Positions 17,501-27,200 of a DNA stretch of 64,000 nucleotides are shown in pieces. Positions within the stretch are counted from its first letter, which is position 1. Each line of letters begins with the position of its first letter. The position numbers were made by a program, and so were the translations under genes. The notes under the pieces were generated by a model, which had not been told where the DNA came from, ran no database searches, and was given only the letters and a program-made list of their open reading frames with translations. The stretch comes from Anaeromyxobacter oryzae (GTDB lineage Bacteria; Myxococcota; Myxococcia; Myxococcales; Anaeromyxobacteraceae), in NCBI RefSeq assembly GCF_023169945.1, contig NZ_AP025591.1, positions 6,618,501 through 6,682,500 of the forward strand, read 5' to 3'.

Positions 17501-17993
17501 CGACCTCGACGACGCTGCCGACCGGGACCCGCCCGGCGAGCAGGATCTCCCGCTCCCCGGGAGCGGGCGGCCGCACCGCCTCGGGGTCGAGCGCGAGCGC
17601 GGGCGGGGACCCGGCGGGCGCCGCCGGGACCGCGAGGTCGACCGAGGCGGCGCCCTCGGCCGCGAGCTCGACGGCGGCGCGCGCGCCGAGCCCCTCGACC
17701 GCGATCGACAGCCCGCCGTACGCGGTCCGATCCCGCGCGACCACGCGGTCCGGCACGTCGAGCAGGTGGAAGCGGCCATCGGGGCCGGCGATCGCGACCC
17801 CGCCCGCGGACGCGATCACCCGGGCTCCGGCGACGCCGGGCTCCTCTTCCTCGCACCTGCCGTCGCCGTCGACGTCCAGGCACACGCGGCCGAGCACGGT
17901 GCCTCCGATCCGCCGCGCGGCGCCGAGCTCCACGGGCTGGCCGGCCGCCACCAGCGGGGCCGCGAGGACGAACGCGGCCCAGGGGCTCCTCAC
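14592..17993 (-). CDS. large outer-membrane beta-barrel protein with SdrD B-like domain
   Basis: A 1,133-aa exported protein. GTG 17993 overlaps the previous stop as GTGA and yields a signal peptide (VRSPWAAFVLAAPLVAAGQP). Residues 30-80 resemble a calcium-binding SdrD B domain (GRVCLDVDGDGRCEEEEPG). About 200 residues of beta-rich Ala/Gly/Val sequence follow, then WRDPFTGRVVRQRTLVRGED and DYEISWATGRVILARPL, a motif I know from large surface proteins of myxobacteria. The C-terminal ~600 residues alternate polar and hydrophobic residues and end LYLRVQVGY, as outer-membrane barrels do. It could anchor or export the neighbouring surface proteins. Function is inferred from layout only. Confidence 0.7.
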   Translation of the reverse strand: MRSPWAAFVLAAPLVAAGQPVELGAARRIGGTVLGRVCLDVDGDGRCEEEEPGVAGARVIASAGGVAIAGPDGRFHLLDVPDRVVARDRTAYGGLSIAVEGLGARAAVELAAEGAASVDLAVPAAPAGSPPALALDPEAVRPPAPGEREILLAGRVPVGSVVEVGGVARAVGAGGEVLVPVPLEHGARLIELVIRAPGGAVSIVAWPVFVGRRADGSVLVLPGAPERVATVAAAPAAGGGLLVSGTIAPGRRPRIAGALATPGAGGTFAAFAPAGAPPELEVLEADVARVRVPLAAPAAAGMSVATALGEAEVSFLGRPGLLVTGRASGALRARLGAVDVEAGADLDDRDRLGDLARPRDALTLEHALEPARTFLTAGDAGAADDRNAARGRLWARVAGDGGRLELGGARAGLTGSELGRYDRALFGGKGEGAAVLGPVELRASAFGATLRADAAGNAPPLPAHDALSATGGALFWLSHGEVVPGSEALRVEWRDPFTGRVVRQRTLVRGEDYEISWATGRVILARPLSSVAAPAALVTADPFVAAAAVLLADYLHASAGPVADDLRGGRVSAAAGPVSLAVHGVSEDRPGSPYRLAAATGIFDLALAEVRVEAARSTGLALDAASGFSRSSDGGFVFAAPAPAAAEGDALHVEVRGGGGPVRADAWWRVREAGYSDAEFLETRAARERGAEVSLAGPVALELRWAERQGTDPRDPAGATPLDARRAVARSEVVLGGIAIAAEAIDTRLSAPAPGEETSAGLRAAAGVAPGLTLDVSHHQALRVTGAGVDPTFSAVGAMIETHEETVGLRAGWGPAIGPRLVAIGERRGPGDAVYGTFSVDPDAPSAFRSDAGTLGARRTAGDAEIFTEEQFARDPFGLRSARVVGARVAPAAGLTVSLTAERGERLRPGGEPTRRSAAAAAAGLVRGPVLAALRGEVRDEGDGHAVAAGGSVEWRLAPPATLSARAGWSQGVVGGREALDLEAAVGGALRLARASALATVARLAERRPGEARRDGVLARAALTVDAASRLSVGLAAGVAAWRSAGGRDDRLAGSVRARVRIAGPVDAAAEYARRAPLSGARLGALDAVRVEAGVAAGLSRVALGYNLVGFGGDGLDPAADTGRLYLRVQVGY

Positions 17994-19834
17994 CGGACCT
18001 CCACGAGCGCGGCGACGCCCGTCTCCGCGTCGACCACCGCGATGCGGCCCGGCCTTCCCGCGACCGCGCAGCGCTGCCCGGCGCCGTCCGGCGACGGCGG
18101 GCCGAGGGTGACGCCCTCGGCGCGGAGGACGACCCGCCGGCCCGGCACCGGGCGGCCGTCCGCGTCGTCCACCTCGAAGCGCAGCGTCCCAGCATCGAGG
18201 CGCGCGACGACCTCGATCGGCGACGGCGGCCGGAGCGGGACGTCGACCGTCCGCACGAGGGCCACCGGGGTCGCAGGCGGCGCGACATCTGCCCACCCCG
18301 CCGCGCGCGCGCCGCCGTCCGCCTCGACCGTCTCCTCGTCGCCGGACGCCGGCGCCCGCGCCTCGCCGGCCGCGTCCGTCGTGACCCGGGCCCCGGAGCC
18401 GAATCGCACGACGACGCCCGCCGCCGCCCGCGCGTCGACGGTGCGGGCCGTCGCGACCCACTGCCGGCCGTCGCGGCGGATCGAGAGCGACGCCGCCTCC
18501 CGCCCCGGCGCGAGCTCGAACGCCAGCGGCGCGCGCTGGATCCAGTCCGGCTCGCGTCCGCCCTCCCCGGTCTCGCTCCTCGCGGCGGGAGCGGCGCGCG
18601 CGACGAACCGGTCGGGCGCCACGAAGCCCTGGCGCGCGCCGGCCGGCCCGTGCGCCGCGCCGAGGAGGTCGCCGCGGGCGTCCCGGACCGCCGTGTCGGC
18701 GGCGACGATCGCGCCGAGCGGGACGGGATCCCGCGCGAGCCTCGCCTCGAGGGCGGCGGGCGCCCCGGTGGCGAGGGCGATCTCCACGGCCTCGCACGAC
18801 GCGGCGCCACCGCCCGGGAACGCGATCTCGATGGCGTCGGCCCGGCCGCCGCCGCCCACGGGCGCCCGGTACGTCGCGTGCTGGAGCGCGCCCGGCCCGG
18901 GCTCGAGCGGGCCGACGACGCCGCGCCGCGCGGAGGCCGCGAGGGCCGCCGCCCGGACGGGCGCACCGCCCGGCTCCGTCGCGAGACACCACAGCGACGC
19001 GCTCGCGGAGCCGTCCGCCGGGACGGCGCTCGGCCACGCGGCGCACGCGAGCCGGTCCACCGCGGGGAGACCGAGGTCGACCGTCGTCCGGTTGCGGTTC
19101 CCGATGGCGTCGACGGAGGTCGCGATCGCCGTCCGCGCGCCGGGCGGCACCACCACGTCCACGCTGAAGCGGCCGCGCGCGTCCGCCGTCACCGGGCCGA
19201 ACGAGCGCCCGCCGACCTCGAGCGTCGTGCGCACGCCCGGCTCGGCGCGCCCGGGGAGCGTGATCGCCGCGGCGACGGGGAACGAGATGGCGCCGACGGC
19301 GCGCGGCGTAGGGCAGAGCGGGCACCGCGGCACGAGCGCGACGACGATGGCCACCTCCGGCCAGCGCGCCGGCGAGGGCTCGAACCGTGCGGTGAACCGT
19401 CCCGGCCCATCCGGCGCGACCGCGCCGACGTGCCCCGCGGCGGCGGAGACCACCGGCGAAGGCGCGCCCGCGTCGACCGCGCCCGAGGCGTCCCGCACCG
19501 TCAGCACGAGCGCCACCTCGCGATCGCGCCCCTTCACCGGCTGGCCCGGCGTCACCGCGATCTCGACGCGACCCGGGGGCGCGCCGACCGGCGCGACGCG
19601 CCTCGCGGCGCCCGAGACGAGGACGACCTCCCGGACGCCGGGCGCCGGTACGACGCGCCAGAGCCCCGGCGCGAGCGGCTCCGCGCGCGCCCCGTCCGCC
19701 TGGAGCGGCGCTCCGGGCGTCAGCGCCACCACGTCGCCGTCCGGCGACAGCGGCCACGGCGGGAGACGGATCGCCGGCGGGGCGCCCGGCGCGGCGAGGA
19801 CCAGCGCGGCGGCGAGCGCGGCGGCGGCGTTCAC
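17990..19834 (-). CDS. exported multidomain Ig-like protein
   Basis: A 614-aa protein beginning at GTG 19834, which overlaps the previous stop by 4 bp (GTGA); the first 20 residues are a signal peptide. The rest is beta-rich with several Ig-like or invasin-like modules: RVEIAVTPGQPVKGRD, GRFTARFEPSPA, TADARGRFSVDVVVPPG and VTTDAAGEARAPASGD. A CPLC pair (about residue 140) may form a disulfide. There is no catalytic motif and no anchor. It is co-translated between the propeller protein and the large barrel, so it probably forms a periplasmic or surface complex with them. No specific family is recognised. Confidence 0.65.
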   Translation of the reverse strand: MNAAAALAAALVLAAPGAPPAIRLPPWPLSPDGDVVALTPGAPLQADGARAEPLAPGLWRVVPAPGVREVVLVSGAARRVAPVGAPPGRVEIAVTPGQPVKGRDREVALVLTVRDASGAVDAGAPSPVVSAAAGHVGAVAPDGPGRFTARFEPSPARWPEVAIVVALVPRCPLCPTPRAVGAISFPVAAAITLPGRAEPGVRTTLEVGGRSFGPVTADARGRFSVDVVVPPGARTAIATSVDAIGNRNRTTVDLGLPAVDRLACAAWPSAVPADGSASASLWCLATEPGGAPVRAAALAASARRGVVGPLEPGPGALQHATYRAPVGGGGRADAIEIAFPGGGAASCEAVEIALATGAPAALEARLARDPVPLGAIVAADTAVRDARGDLLGAAHGPAGARQGFVAPDRFVARAAPAARSETGEGGREPDWIQRAPLAFELAPGREAASLSIRRDGRQWVATARTVDARAAAGVVVRFGSGARVTTDAAGEARAPASGDEETVEADGGARAAGWADVAPPATPVALVRTVDVPLRPPSPIEVVARLDAGTLRFEVDDADGRPVPGRRVVLRAEGVTLGPPSPDGAGQRCAVAGRPGRIAVVDAETGVAALVEVR

Positions 19835-21336
19835 GCGCGGCGGCGCCGCCGCAGGAGGGCGGCGGCGAGCCCGAGCGGCGCGAGCCCCGCGCCCGCGCTG
19901 CCGCAGCCCTGCCCGCGCGGCGCGCCGTGCGTCCCGGGGCCGCCGTCGAGGTGCCCGCCGCAGCCGGGACCCTCGCAGGCGAGCGGCGGCACGGCCCCGC
20001 CGAGCACGCGGACGCGCAGCGTCGCGCCGGGGACGCCCGCGGCCGCGGCGGCCACGCGCCCGTCCCCCGGCTCGATCGTGACGACGCGCTCGAGGTGATG
20101 GACCGGGATCGCGAAGTCGGCAGGCGTCGCGGCGATCACCGGCCGGTCGCCGAGGACGACGCCGGCGCTCGACACGCCCATCGCGTCGAGACACACGAGG
20201 ACCCTTCCCTCCGTGACGGCGCCGGCGAGCGGCGCCTGCGCCACGAACGGCTTCCCCGTCTCGCGCGCGAGCGTCAGGTCCGCGAGCACGATCGCGGCGG
20301 GGTCGTCGCACCGCGCCGGCGGCGGTGCGGGCGGCCAGTTCGCCGGCGCGCCGTCGTCCGCCAACGGGAGCGGCAGGGTGTACATCGCGATGTCGAGATC
20401 GCCGTGCGCGTCGTCGGCGAACACGACCCGGACCGACTGGCCCGGCACGGCCGAGACGTCGTTCAGGATCTGATCGCTCGCGCTCGGGTGCGGGACGAAC
20501 GCGGTGCCGGTCGCGAGGTTCCACAGGACGACCTGCGAGTGACCGGTCGAGAGGTCCTCGAACGCGACCCAATCCCCGGAGACGTGCGGGTTCCGCTGCG
20601 TCCCGGGGACGCGCAGCGCCGCACCGAGCACCCCGGGCGTGTCGTACACCTCCACGTCCGTGTCGCCGCCGCCGGCGTCGCGCGCCACCACCACCCGCGG
20701 CGCGTCGGGCGCACCGTCCATCGCGAGGCCCGTCGCGCGGCCGGGGCAGACCTCGCGGACCTCGCCGGTCGTGGTGTCGAGCATGCGGACCGCTCCGCCG
20801 TCCGCGTCGTCCACGAGCCCGACCCAGTCGCCGAACGCGGCGGGCGCGTGCTGGTCGCCGGGCCCGCCGAGCACGCCGTTCACCTTCGGCTGCAGCAGCC
20901 TCGACCAGACGACGTCGCGCCCGGAGCCGTCGGCGGCGTCCCGCTCCCACGCGACGACGGCCTCGGAGGTCGCCGGCGCGCCGGCGACGTCCTGCTCCGC
21001 GCCGGACCGGAGGAGCGCCCGCAGCGGGATCGAGTAGACCTCGATGCCGGAGGGCGCGCGGTACGCGACGACGGAGCGGGAGACGTCGGGGCTCTGCTGG
21101 TCGCCCGGGCCGACGGCGACGTCGACCGTCGTCCCGGTCGAGAGATCGTACATGCGGACGTCCCAGTCCGCGCCGGAGTGATCCGCGTAGACGACGTAGG
21201 GACCGTCGATGGAGGGTTTCGTCTGCTCGCCGGGCGCCTCGACCAGCCAGCGGAGGTCGCCGACCGGCAGCGCCCGCGCGGCGACCGGCGCCGCGAGCGC
21301 GACCGCGAGCGCGGTGGCGTGGACGATGCGCTGCAC
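19831..21336 (-). CDS. secreted TolB-like beta-propeller protein with MYXO-CTERM tail
   Basis: A 501-aa exported protein starting at GTG 21336 with AGGAGG 9 nt upstream; residues 1-23 are a signal peptide. Repeated blades such as PSIDGPYVVYADHSGADWDVRMYD, broken here only by family pattern, and NPHVSGDWVAFEDLSTG follow the TolB-type propeller pattern (surface display of ordered W/D blades). The C-terminus has GCGSAGAGLAPLG, a hydrophobic helix and RRRRRA, a MYXO-CTERM sorting tail. It is the first gene of the four-gene surface unit, with its own promoter candidate at 21434-21463. Propellers of this class bind partners rather than catalyse. Confidence 0.75.
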   Translation of the reverse strand: MQRIVHATALAVALAAPVAARALPVGDLRWLVEAPGEQTKPSIDGPYVVYADHSGADWDVRMYDLSTGTTVDVAVGPGDQQSPDVSRSVVAYRAPSGIEVYSIPLRALLRSGAEQDVAGAPATSEAVVAWERDAADGSGRDVVWSRLLQPKVNGVLGGPGDQHAPAAFGDWVGLVDDADGGAVRMLDTTTGEVREVCPGRATGLAMDGAPDAPRVVVARDAGGGDTDVEVYDTPGVLGAALRVPGTQRNPHVSGDWVAFEDLSTGHSQVVLWNLATGTAFVPHPSASDQILNDVSAVPGQSVRVVFADDAHGDLDIAMYTLPLPLADDGAPANWPPAPPPARCDDPAAIVLADLTLARETGKPFVAQAPLAGAVTEGRVLVCLDAMGVSSAGVVLGDRPVIAATPADFAIPVHHLERVVTIEPGDGRVAAAAAGVPGATLRVRVLGGAVPPLACEGPGCGGHLDGGPGTHGAPRGQGCGSAGAGLAPLGLAAALLRRRRRA

Positions 21337-21433
21337 GGGTCCCCTCCTGCGGTCGCGCGCGGACCGGCGGCGCCGCGCCTGATGCGCGTGCGCGGACGGC
21401 TTCTCCCTCCGTGCGCGTCCCTCCAGCTGGGGG

Positions 21434-21463
21434 ATAGTGTGCTCCCCCGCAGAGGACGGTCAA
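21434..21463 (-). promoter_or_regulatory. candidate promoter of the surface-protein unit
   Basis: TTGACC at 21463-21458, an 18-nt spacer, CACTAT at 21439-21434, about 100 nt before GTG 21336 in a 173-bp gap after the FecR gene. The -35 is good and the -10 moderate. Confidence 0.45.
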
Positions 21464-21509
21464 GCGGGCGCTCTGCCGCTCTCGCCTGACCGCCGTGTGG
21501 GGAACGGAC

Positions 21510-22427
21510 TCACCGAGGCGAACCGCCCCAGAGCCCCCGGGTATCGAACCGAGGGTCCGGCGCCCGGGTGTCGAGGACCACCGGCGGCCCGTGCTCCCGG
21601 GACGAACGGCCGCCGACGCCGCGCGCGCTCGCCTCGAGCACCTGGCTTCCCTCCCGCAGGTAGAGGACGTGCATGAACGTGCCGTCCGGACCGACCTCGA
21701 CCGGCTCGCCGCCGAGCACCACGACCGCACCGGGCTCCGTGCGGCCGCGTACGACGATCCGGGCGCGGTTCGTGGTCCGCTCCCCGGGCCACGCCACCTT
21801 GAGGAGCAGCTCCGGCGGGAGCGGCACCGCGTCCGAGGGCGGGAGACCCTCGACCGCGGTGGCGCGCTTGCCGGCGCCGACGACGACGGTAGTCCCGGCG
21901 CTCTCGAGCTCGGCGGCCCCTTCGGTCGCGGCGACGGCCACCACCTTCCCGGAGCGCGACATCGACACCGCGCCGCCACGCGTCCGCATGACGGTCCCGC
22001 GCGTCGCCTCGAACTCGACGGTGCGGCGGGGGTCCTCCCGCACGCGCGCCGACACGAGGCCGGACTCGAGCCGGAAGCGCGCGAGCGTCGCGGTGATCTG
22101 CTGCACGTCGAACCGCGCCGCGCCCTCGAGCTCGACGGTGTAGCTGTCGCCCGCGGAGAGCTCGACCCGACCGTCCACGCCGGCGACGAGGGCGTCGTCC
22201 CGGCGCAGCGCGTCGCCGGCTCGAGCGGGCGCCCGCTCCGCGCCGCGCACGCGCTCGACCTGGCCCACCACGCGGGTGACCGCGAGCACGGGAGCGGCGT
22301 CCGCCGAGGCGACGGTCGCCTTCGGCGTCGCCGGCTCGCGCCCGAGGAGGACCGCGTACGCCGCGGCGGCGCCCGCGACGAGCAGCGCCGCGAGGGCCCA
22401 GAACCGGACGTGCTCCCGTCGGCCCAT
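21510..22427 (-). CDS. FecR-domain membrane-anchored protein
   Basis: A 305-aa protein with one N-terminal transmembrane helix (residues 9-27) and a periplasmic FecR-like domain: VGQVERVRGAERAPARAGDALRRDD, VELSAGDSYTVELEGAA and TVVVGAGKRATAVEG. The C-terminal 100 residues form an Ig-like module (GRTEPGAVVVLGGEPVEV). In iron regulation FecR passes a signal to a sigma factor, but no sigma gene is adjacent; FecR domains also occur in polysaccharide and surface systems. It follows the sensor kinase gene with a 9-nt gap, linking the kinases to the surface-protein unit downstream. Confidence 0.78.
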   Translation of the reverse strand: MGRREHVRFWALAALLVAGAAAAYAVLLGREPATPKATVASADAAPVLAVTRVVGQVERVRGAERAPARAGDALRRDDALVAGVDGRVELSAGDSYTVELEGAARFDVQQITATLARFRLESGLVSARVREDPRRTVEFEATRGTVMRTRGGAVSMSRSGKVVAVAATEGAAELESAGTTVVVGAGKRATAVEGLPPSDAVPLPPELLLKVAWPGERTTNRARIVVRGRTEPGAVVVLGGEPVEVGPDGTFMHVLYLREGSQVLEASARGVGGRSSREHGPPVVLDTRAPDPRFDTRGLWGGSPR

Positions 22428-22436
22428 GCCGCGCGA

Positions 22437-24248
22437 CTATACCGTCGCCCCCTTCGCCCCGGGCAGGCTGACCGTGAACGTGCTGCCCTCGCCCGGCCGG
22501 CTCGACACGTCGATCCGCCCGCCGTGCGCCGAGACGACGGCGTACGCCGCCGGCAGCCCGAGCCCGACGTCCGTCCAGCGGGCCTTCGTCGTGAAGAACG
22601 GCTCGAAGAGGTGCGGGAGGTCCTCGGCCGGGATCCCCTTGCCGCCGTCCTGGACGAGGATGCGCGCGCCGTCCGCCGCGCGCGCCGTCTCGACGCGGAT
22701 GCGCGCCCCGCTGCGCCCATCGCACGCCGCGCGCGCGTTCCAGACGAGGTCCAGCACCACGCGCGCGAGCTGGCCGGCGTCGCCGCGCACGCGCGGCGCC
22801 GGGTCGGCGAGGACGACGTCGACCGGCGCTCCGCCCGCGGCCACCTCGCCGCCCGCGAGCGCGAGCGCCTCGGAGACGACGGCGTTCAGGTCGAGCTCGC
22901 GAAGATCCGGCTGCGCGCCCTGCTGGCTGAAGCGGAGCAGGCGCCGCACCACGTCGCGGCAGCGGCGCGCCAGGTCCTCGATCGTCGAGAGCGCCTCCCG
23001 GTCGGGGTCGCCGGGCGCCTTCTCCTCGAGGAGGAGCTGCGCGTTCCCCAGGATCCCCGCGAGCGGGTTGTTGATCTCGTGCGCGACGCCCGCGCCGAGC
23101 CGGCCGACGGCGGCGAGCTTCTGCGCCTCGAGGAGCCGCGCGTGCGCCGCCTCGAGGTCGCGTGTCCGCGCCTCGACCTCCAGCCGCAGCTCCTCGTTCC
23201 ACCCCTCGAGCTTCGCGCGGGCGCGCCCGAGCTCCTCCGCCATCCCGTTGAAGGTCGCGGACACCGCCGCCACCTCGTCGCCGCCGCGGACGGGGAGCCT
23301 CACGGCGAGGTCGCCGGACCCGAGAGCGCGCGCCGCGGCGTCGATCCGCGCGAGGCCGGCGGCGAGGCGCCGCGCGAGGAGCGCGGCCGCGGCGAGCACG
23401 ACCGCCAGCACGAGCGCGCTCGCGGCGAGGACCTCGCGGCGCGTCCGGATCACGTCGGCGTACGCGACCCGCGCCGGGACGGCGACGAGGATCCCCCACC
23501 CCGTCCCGTTCCCGAGCGGCGCCCACGCCGCGACGAGGCGGCGTCCCTGGAGCGCGCCGCGCCGGTCCGGCGCGAGCGCCGCCGCGACCTCGTCGCGCTC
23601 CTCGGCCGCCAGCGGGCCGGCCCCCGACGATGCGACGAGCGGCCCCCCGCGAGCGTCCAGGAGCCACGCCCCGCCGCCCGCGGCCGCGGCGGCGTCGAGC
23701 CGCCGTCGCGTCCGCTCGGGGTCGAGCCGGGCCCCGACGAGCCAGCCCGCCCCGGCTTCCGCGCGGACCCCGCGAACCGCCGCGACGAGGGGACCGCGCG
23801 CGGGATCCTCGTACACCGCCAGGACCAGGCCGGCATCCGGCGCCGCCGCGGTGGCGCGGAGCGCCGCGACGAATGCCTGGGTCGAGGGGTCGCCCGCGGG
23901 CCGGGCGGCCTCGTCCACGGCGGCGCGCACCGAGCCGGCCGCGTCGACGACCGCCGCGGCGTTCGCGCCCGACACCTGCTGCGAGAGCAGGAACAGGAGC
24001 CGCTGCAGCTCCGGGTCGGTGAGCCGATCGGGCCGCCAGGCGCGGAGGAAGGCGTCGAGCTCGCGGTCGGTCCGCTCGAGGTCCTCGGTGACCGTCGCCG
24101 CGGCCGTCTCGGCGCGCGCGAGCTGCTCGGCCGCGGTGCGCTCTCCGAGGGTCCGCTGCACGCGTGCGAGCAGCGCGAACCCGACCCCCGCGAGCGGGGC
24201 GACGGCGGCGAGGAGGAGGAAGAGCGCGAGCTTCCGACCGAGGCTCAC
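22437..24248 (-). CDS. membrane sensor histidine kinase
   Basis: A 603-aa transmembrane kinase. Helix one at residues 7-27 and helix two near 270-290 bracket a periplasmic Cache-like sensor region. A HAMP domain (RRLAAGLARIDAAARALGSG) and coiled coil lead to the HisKA box GVAHEINNPLAG (His near 389), then the ATPase with VWNARAA (N box), DGGKGIPAEDL and GLGLPAAYAVV. All catalytic blocks look intact. GTG 24248 overlaps the stop of the hybrid kinase (GTGA). No receiver partner follows; it may feed receivers in the hybrid protein upstream. Signal unknown. Confidence 0.88.
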   Translation of the reverse strand: MSLGRKLALFLLLAAVAPLAGVGFALLARVQRTLGERTAAEQLARAETAAATVTEDLERTDRELDAFLRAWRPDRLTDPELQRLLFLLSQQVSGANAAAVVDAAGSVRAAVDEAARPAGDPSTQAFVAALRATAAAPDAGLVLAVYEDPARGPLVAAVRGVRAEAGAGWLVGARLDPERTRRRLDAAAAAGGGAWLLDARGGPLVASSGAGPLAAEERDEVAAALAPDRRGALQGRRLVAAWAPLGNGTGWGILVAVPARVAYADVIRTRREVLAASALVLAVVLAAAALLARRLAAGLARIDAAARALGSGDLAVRLPVRGGDEVAAVSATFNGMAEELGRARAKLEGWNEELRLEVEARTRDLEAAHARLLEAQKLAAVGRLGAGVAHEINNPLAGILGNAQLLLEEKAPGDPDREALSTIEDLARRCRDVVRRLLRFSQQGAQPDLRELDLNAVVSEALALAGGEVAAGGAPVDVVLADPAPRVRGDAGQLARVVLDLVWNARAACDGRSGARIRVETARAADGARILVQDGGKGIPAEDLPHLFEPFFTTKARWTDVGLGLPAAYAVVSAHGGRIDVSSRPGEGSTFTVSLPGAKGATV

Positions 24249-27200
24249 GACGCCGCCCCGTCGACGAGGTGCACGCTCCCGGGGACGCGCTTCGCGCGCT
24301 GCTTCAGCTCGGCGGCGGCGCGCGCCAGCTCGGCGTGCCCCGCGAAGCGCCCCGGCGCGGCGAGGACCGTGACGGCGCTGACGGAGAGCACGGGGAAGCG
24401 CCGCCGCGCGCCGTACCGGTCCGGCGCCTCGATGTAGCCGCGGTCGCGATCGGCGCGGTCATAGTAGAGCGGGATCACCCGGTCGAACGCGGCGAGCGCA
24501 GCCCGACACACGGCGTGGGCGCGGTCCGGGGCGGTGAGGAGCACGAAGTCGTCGCCGCCGACGTGGCCGAGGAACGCGCCGTCGCCGCCCTCGAGCGCCA
24601 CCGCGTCGCGCAGGATCTCGGCGGTCTGGAGGAGGACGCCGTCCGCCTTGGCGTAGCCGTAGTGGTCGTTGAACGCCTTCAGGTTGTCGAGGTCGACGTA
24701 GGTGAGCGCGAACGGCGTGCGGGCGGCGAGCCGGCGCGCCACCTCGCGGTCGATCGCGGGCGCGCCGGGGAGGCGGGTCATCGGGGACGCGTGCAGGGCG
24801 GCCTCGCGGCGCGCCAGCGCGGCGTCGAGGCGTGCGATGAGCTCGCGGGCGTCGAACGGCTTCGTCACGTAGTCGTCGGCGCCGAGGCCGAGCCCGCGCA
24901 CCTTGTCCTGGACCTCGCCGCGCGCGGACAGGAACACGGCCGCGAACGGCTCCTGGACCCGGACGTCCGCGAGCGCCTCGAGGAGGCCGAACCCGTCGCC
25001 GTCGGGCAGCTGCACGTCCACGAGGAGCGCCTGCGGGCGGCGGTCGCGGACGACCGCGCGGGCCTCGGCGCACGAGCCTGCCTCCACCACCTCGTACCCG
25101 CTGGCGGCGAGCACCTCCGCGCAGATGGCGCGGATCGCCGGGTCGTCGTCCACGACGAGGACGCGGGCGCGCGTCGCGCGGGCGCGATCCACCGCGTCCT
25201 CCGCGGCGGCGGCCAGCTCCGCGGCGCTCGCCGGCTTCGCGACGAACGCCGCACCGGCCCTGAGCGCCGCGCCGCGGCCCGCGGGCGCGCTCGCGACGAG
25301 CAGCCGCGCGTCGCGGGCGTCCGGGTCGTGGCGCAGGATCTCGGCGAAGGGCACCTCCGCGACCGCCGGGAGCGCCGGATCCCACACGACGAGGCGCGCC
25401 CGCAGGCCGCGGACGAGCGCGAGCGCCTGTTCGGGCGTGGCGGCCGTGCGGCACCGGAAGCCGCGCCCCTCGAGCACGCCCCGCGCGAGCGCTGCGGCAT
25501 CCGCCTCGTCCACGACCACCGCGACGGCGCCGTCCGCCCGCGACACCTTCTCCGGCGCCTTCGGCGGCTCGTCCGGCAGCACCGCCACGAGCTTCACGCC
25601 CTCCCCCGGCGCGCTCTCCGCCCAGATCCGGCCGCCGTGCGCCTCGACGAGCCCGCGGCAGATCGCGAGCCCGAGCCCCGAGCCGCGCGTCCGCCCCCTC
25701 GAGCCGGAGCGCGACTGCTCGAACTTCTCGAAGATCCGCTCGAGGTCCTCCTCCGGGATCGCGTCGCCCGCGTTCCAGACCGACAGGCCGGCGACGCCGC
25801 CGAGCGCCTGGGACCGGAACACGCGGACGCGGATGACGCCGTTCTCCGGCGAGAACTTCACCGCGTTCGTGAGGAGGTTCGCGAGCACCTGGCCGAGGCG
25901 GCCGGGGTCGGCCGTGATCGCGACGGGCGCCGCCGGGGCGTGCACCTGGAGCTCGATCCCGCGCTCGGCGGCGGCGGCCTGCCAGCGGTCCGCCGCGGCG
26001 CGCGCGAGCTCGTCCAGCCGCACCGGCTCCAGCTCCATCCGCAGCTTGCCCTTCGCGAGCCGGGCGACGTCCAGGATGTCGTCGACGAGCGCGTTCAGCC
26101 GCTCGGTCGAGTCCCGCGCCATCTTGAGGTAGCGCTCCTGCTTCGGCTCGAGCGCGCCGACGAGGCCGTCGAGGACGAGATCGAGCGCGCCGGTGATGGA
26201 GGTGAGCGGCGTCCGCAGCTCGTGGCTCACGACGTGGACGAACTCCTCCTTGCGCTCCTCCAGCCGCCGCTGCTCGGTCACGTCGCGGAGGACCACCGCG
26301 ACGCCCGCGAGGCGCCCCCTCCCGTCCGGGACCGGCGAGACGATCGGCGCGAGGTTGCGCTCGCCGCGCCGGATCTCCTGACCCTCCACCGCCCGCGCCA
26401 CCGAGCCCGGCGGAGCGCCCCGGCCGATGGCGAGCACGGGGCTCCCCAGCGCCTCCTCGAGCCACGCGCGGGTGAGCGGCCCCGTCGCGGGCGCGCCGAG
26501 CATCCGCCGCGCCGCCGGGTTGGCCACCACCTCGTCGCGATCCTGCGGCGCGAAGACGAGCCCGTCGGCGAGGCTCTCCACGACGCGCTCGAGCCGCCGC
26601 CGCTCCGCGTCGACGCGCGTCGCGAACGCCCGGAGCGCCTCGGCGAGCTCGTTCACGAGCACGTCCAGCACGCGCGCGTCGCCGTCCCCGAACGCCTCGA
26701 TGGCGGCGCTCTCGAGGACGACCACGCCCGCCACCGCGCCGTCCGCGTGCACGGGGACCGTGAGGCGCGACGCGAACGCGTCGGGGCCGCGCCCGTCGGC
26801 GGCGCCCACCAGCCGCAGCTCGAGCGCGGCCGCGTCGACGGCCGCCCCGGCGTGCTCCGCGTGCGCGGCGAGCGCGTCGGCCCGCACGGCCCCCAGCGCC
26901 GCGTCGCCGAGCCGGGTCCTCGCGCGGACGAGCAGCACCGGCGCGCTGCCCGGCGGCGCGAGCAGCGCCGCGGCCGCGTCGCACGGCACGATCTCGGGGA
27001 GCCGCGCGACGACGCGCTCGAGGAGCGCCGCGGGGCTCTCCGCGGCGCCGACGTCGCGCGCGATCTCGGAGGCGATCTGGAGCGCCGCGAGTCGCCGCTC
27101 CAGCTCCGCGTGCAGCCGGGCGCGATCCCGCTTGAGCTGCACCTGCTCGAGCGCGGAGGCGACCGTCTGGCGCAGGTCGACGCTCTCCCACGGCTTCACG

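Noticed and set aside
21510..22427. FecR partner of an iron-responsive sigma factor
   Set aside because: No ECF sigma factor or TonB-dependent receptor gene is adjacent.
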